Shown here in pieces: positions 62,307 to 64,000 of a stretch of DNA of 64,000 nt (position 1 is its first letter; every line of letters starts with the position of its first letter). Source of the stretch: Paraburkholderia sp. BCC1886 (lineage in GTDB: Bacteria > Pseudomonadota > Gammaproteobacteria > Burkholderiales > Burkholderiaceae); the NCBI RefSeq assembly GCF_900996245.1, contig NZ_CAAJGK010000041.1, positions 62,001-126,000 of the forward strand, in the 5' to 3' direction. The position numbers and the translations under genes are program-made. The notes beneath the pieces were generated by a model, which was not told the origin of the DNA, did no database searches, and saw only the letters and a program-made list of their open reading frames with translations.

Positions 62307-64000
62307 ATGCAGCAGCCAGAAGCCCTCGGCGGCCTGTCCCACTCGGGCGGAGTCCGCCCGGAAAACGAACCCGACGGCGCCTTCATCCCCACGGAAAACC
62401 TCAATGTCGCAAGCGCGGCCCAGCATGTGCTCAAGTCCGGCGACACCTTCATCGTCAACGACCCGCTAGGCGACATCACCGGCCATGAAGACGGCCTGTT
62501 CGTCAACGACACCCGCGTTCTCTCCAATCTGCGTCTCACCTTCGGCGGCCGCGCGCCGTCGCTGCTCTCCGGCAGCGTCAGCAGCGACAACACGTCGTTT
62601 ACCGCCCACCTGACCAATCGCCCCTTACCGCCGCTAGGCGGTGACAGCACACCAGAAGGCGTCATCCACGTCGAACGCGTTCGCGTGCTCTCCGGCACCG
62701 TCCTCAACGAGGCTATCGAACTCACCAACTACGGCACCAGCGACGCCATCGTGCCGCTGTCCATCTCCTTCGCCAGCGACTTCCGCGACATGTTCGAAGT
62801 GCGTGGCCTAAGACGCGACAAGCATGGCCGGGTTCAACCGGCCCGCGTCGAAAACCGTGAAGTCCTGCTCGGCTACGTCGGTCTCGACGACGTCGCGCGT
62901 AACGTGCAAATCGCCTTCTCCCCCGAACCCGACAAGCTGTTCGCCGATCGCGCCGACTACACCGTCAAGTTGCCCGCGCAAGCCTGCGTGTCGATCTATC
63001 TGTCAGTCGCCGTGCAAGTCGTGCCGCGCGCGGAATATGCCGACGCCAGCGTCGCGAAACCCACTCACCCGGCGACCGAAGCGCATCTGTCGCAAATCGA
63101 TGCGGAACGTCCGCGCGTCGGCCGCGCCGCAGTGCGCGCCGCGCTCGTCGACGCTCACCTCGTCATGCGCGAGCGGCGCCGCGCAACCGCGCGCGTGCGC
63201 TCGAGCAATCCGCTCTTCAACGCATGGATCGACCGCTCGCTCGCCGACCTGGGTCTGCTCACCACGGACCTCGCCACCGGCCCCTATCCGTATGCGGGCA
63301 TCCCGTGGTTCTCCACGCCGTTCGGCCGCGATGCCGTCATCACGTCACTGCAGTCGCTCTGGTTGCAACCGCAACTGGCCGCCGGCGTGTTGCGCTTTCT
63401 CGCCGAGCATCAAGCCCGCGAGAACTCGCCGTTCCGCGATGCGGCGCCCGGCAAGATCATGCACGAGATGCGCAAAGGCGAAATGGCGGCCACCGGTGAA
63501 GTGCCGTTCGCGCTGTATTACGGCGGGGTCGACACCACGCCACTGTTCATCGTGCTGGCCGGCGCTTACGCGGCCCGGACCGGCGACCTCGGTCTGATCG
63601 ACGAACTGTGGCCGGCGCTGGAACGCGCGGCGCAGTGGGTCGCAGGCGTGTGCGACAAGAATCGCTTCGGGCTGCTCGACTATCAGCGCGAATCGGATGG
63701 CGGCCTCGCCAATCAAGGCTGGAAAGATAGCCATGACTCGGTATTCCACGCAGACGGTCGCTTCCCCGATGGGCCCATCGCGCTAGTCGAAGTGCAAGCC
63801 TATGCCAGCGCGGCGTTCGACACGATGGCCCATTTCGCGGGGCTACGCGGATTGAACGAAGCAGCGGCTAATTACAACGAGCGCGCCAAAAAAATCCGTC
63901 AGTGCGTCGAAGAAAAGTACTGGATGGAAGAGTCCGGTTTCTACGGCATCGCGCTCGACGGACACGGCGAATTGTGCCGCGTGATGGCGTCGAATGCGGG
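62307..64000 (+). CDS. Amylo-alpha-1,6-glucosidase / glycogen debranching-type protein (partial)
   Basis: From ATG 62307 (AAGGAGA 8 nt upstream) the frame is open to the window edge, 564 codons. The N-terminal ~230 residues are a GDE_N_bis-type beta domain (FIVNDPLGDITGHEDGLFVNDTRVLSNLRL in parts). After a linker comes an (alpha/alpha)6 glucosidase domain: NAWIDRSLADLGLLT, PYPYAGIPWFSTPFGRDAVITSLQSLWLQP, DTTPLFIVLAGAYAARTGDL, GWKDSHDSVF (in parts). It acts on alpha-1,6-linked or oligomeric glucans. The C-terminus is outside the window. Confidence 0.87.
   Translation, partial: MQQPEALGGLSHSGGVRPENEPDGAFIPTENLNVASAAQHVLKSGDTFIVNDPLGDITGHEDGLFVNDTRVLSNLRLTFGGRAPSLLSGSVSSDNTSFTAHLTNRPLPPLGGDSTPEGVIHVERVRVLSGTVLNEAIELTNYGTSDAIVPLSISFASDFRDMFEVRGLRRDKHGRVQPARVENREVLLGYVGLDDVARNVQIAFSPEPDKLFADRADYTVKLPAQACVSIYLSVAVQVVPRAEYADASVAKPTHPATEAHLSQIDAERPRVGRAAVRAALVDAHLVMRERRRATARVRSSNPLFNAWIDRSLADLGLLTTDLATGPYPYAGIPWFSTPFGRDAVITSLQSLWLQPQLAAGVLRFLAEHQARENSPFRDAAPGKIMHEMRKGEMAATGEVPFALYYGGVDTTPLFIVLAGAYAARTGDLGLIDELWPALERAAQWVAGVCDKNRFGLLDYQRESDGGLANQGWKDSHDSVFHADGRFPDGPIALVEVQAYASAAFDTMAHFAGLRGLNEAAANYNERAKKIRQCVEEKYWMEESGFYGIALDGHGELCRVMASNA

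Overview
The window looks like part of a Paraburkholderia/Burkholderia replicon, most likely a secondary chromosome. This is inferred from high GC with strong GC3, an H-NS/DUF4148/DUF1488/DUF883-like small-protein repertoire typical of Burkholderiales, a long second IF-1, an orphan MreB paralogue, and a gltA of clear Burkholderia type. It is dense in metabolic and regulatory genes. No insertion sequence, prophage, integrase, CRISPR array, rRNA or tRNA was recognised.

Left part (1-12 kb): a polar amino-acid ABC transporter (two permeases, binding protein, ATPase cut by the left edge), a fatty acid desaturase, CDP-diacylglycerol pyrophosphatase (cdh), an amidase, an FMN reductase, a candidate small RNA with anti-Shine-Dalgarno motifs, an arsenate-reductase/LMW-PTP-like protein, an H-NS-type protein, a NepI-like exporter and several small proteins.

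12.4-24 kb is a complete-looking unit for non-phosphorylating L-rhamnose catabolism. One operon holds an SDR (probable 2-keto-3-deoxy-L-rhamnonate dehydrogenase), an ACS-type MFS permease, L-rhamnonate dehydratase and L-rhamnose 1-dehydrogenase. A LysR gene on the other strand follows. Divergent from LysR is a second operon with rhamnose mutarotase, an amidohydrolase-type lactonase and a four-gene sugar ABC transporter. Two LysR-type ATC-N9-GAT dyads 21 bp apart lie in the divergent region. The final carbon-carbon cleavage enzyme is not in the cluster.

24-36 kb: nasS-nasT nitrate sensing pair, infA paralogue, YheO-type regulator coupled to a DUF1653 gene, a YqaE/Pmp3 protein, a 2Fe-2S ferredoxin, an AcoR-like sigma-54 activator, DUF1488, cytochrome b561, an AzgA-type purine permease, DUF4148 and an AraC regulator. 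36-41.6 kb: a valine/isobutyrate (mms) operon with acyl-CoA dehydrogenase, acyl-CoA ligase, mmsA and mmsB, divergent from that AraC gene. 41.9-45.5 kb: a triple-PAS LuxR regulator, two CsbD-family stress proteins and an AI-2E-family membrane protein.

45.5-56 kb: a YqjI-like PadR regulator with a His/Gly-rich extension, a siderophore-interacting reductase (YqjH/ViuB type) and an MFS exporter; a LysE exporter; a MarR-controlled cluster (DHA2 exporter, a tautomerase carrying all six cis-CaaD catalytic positions, an SDR); glutaminase and another DHA2 exporter. 56-64 kb: esterase, orphan MreB, alpha/beta hydrolase, a small hypothetical protein, citrate synthase, a ~590-bp long inverted repeat element, and a glycogen-debranching-type glucosidase cut by the right edge.
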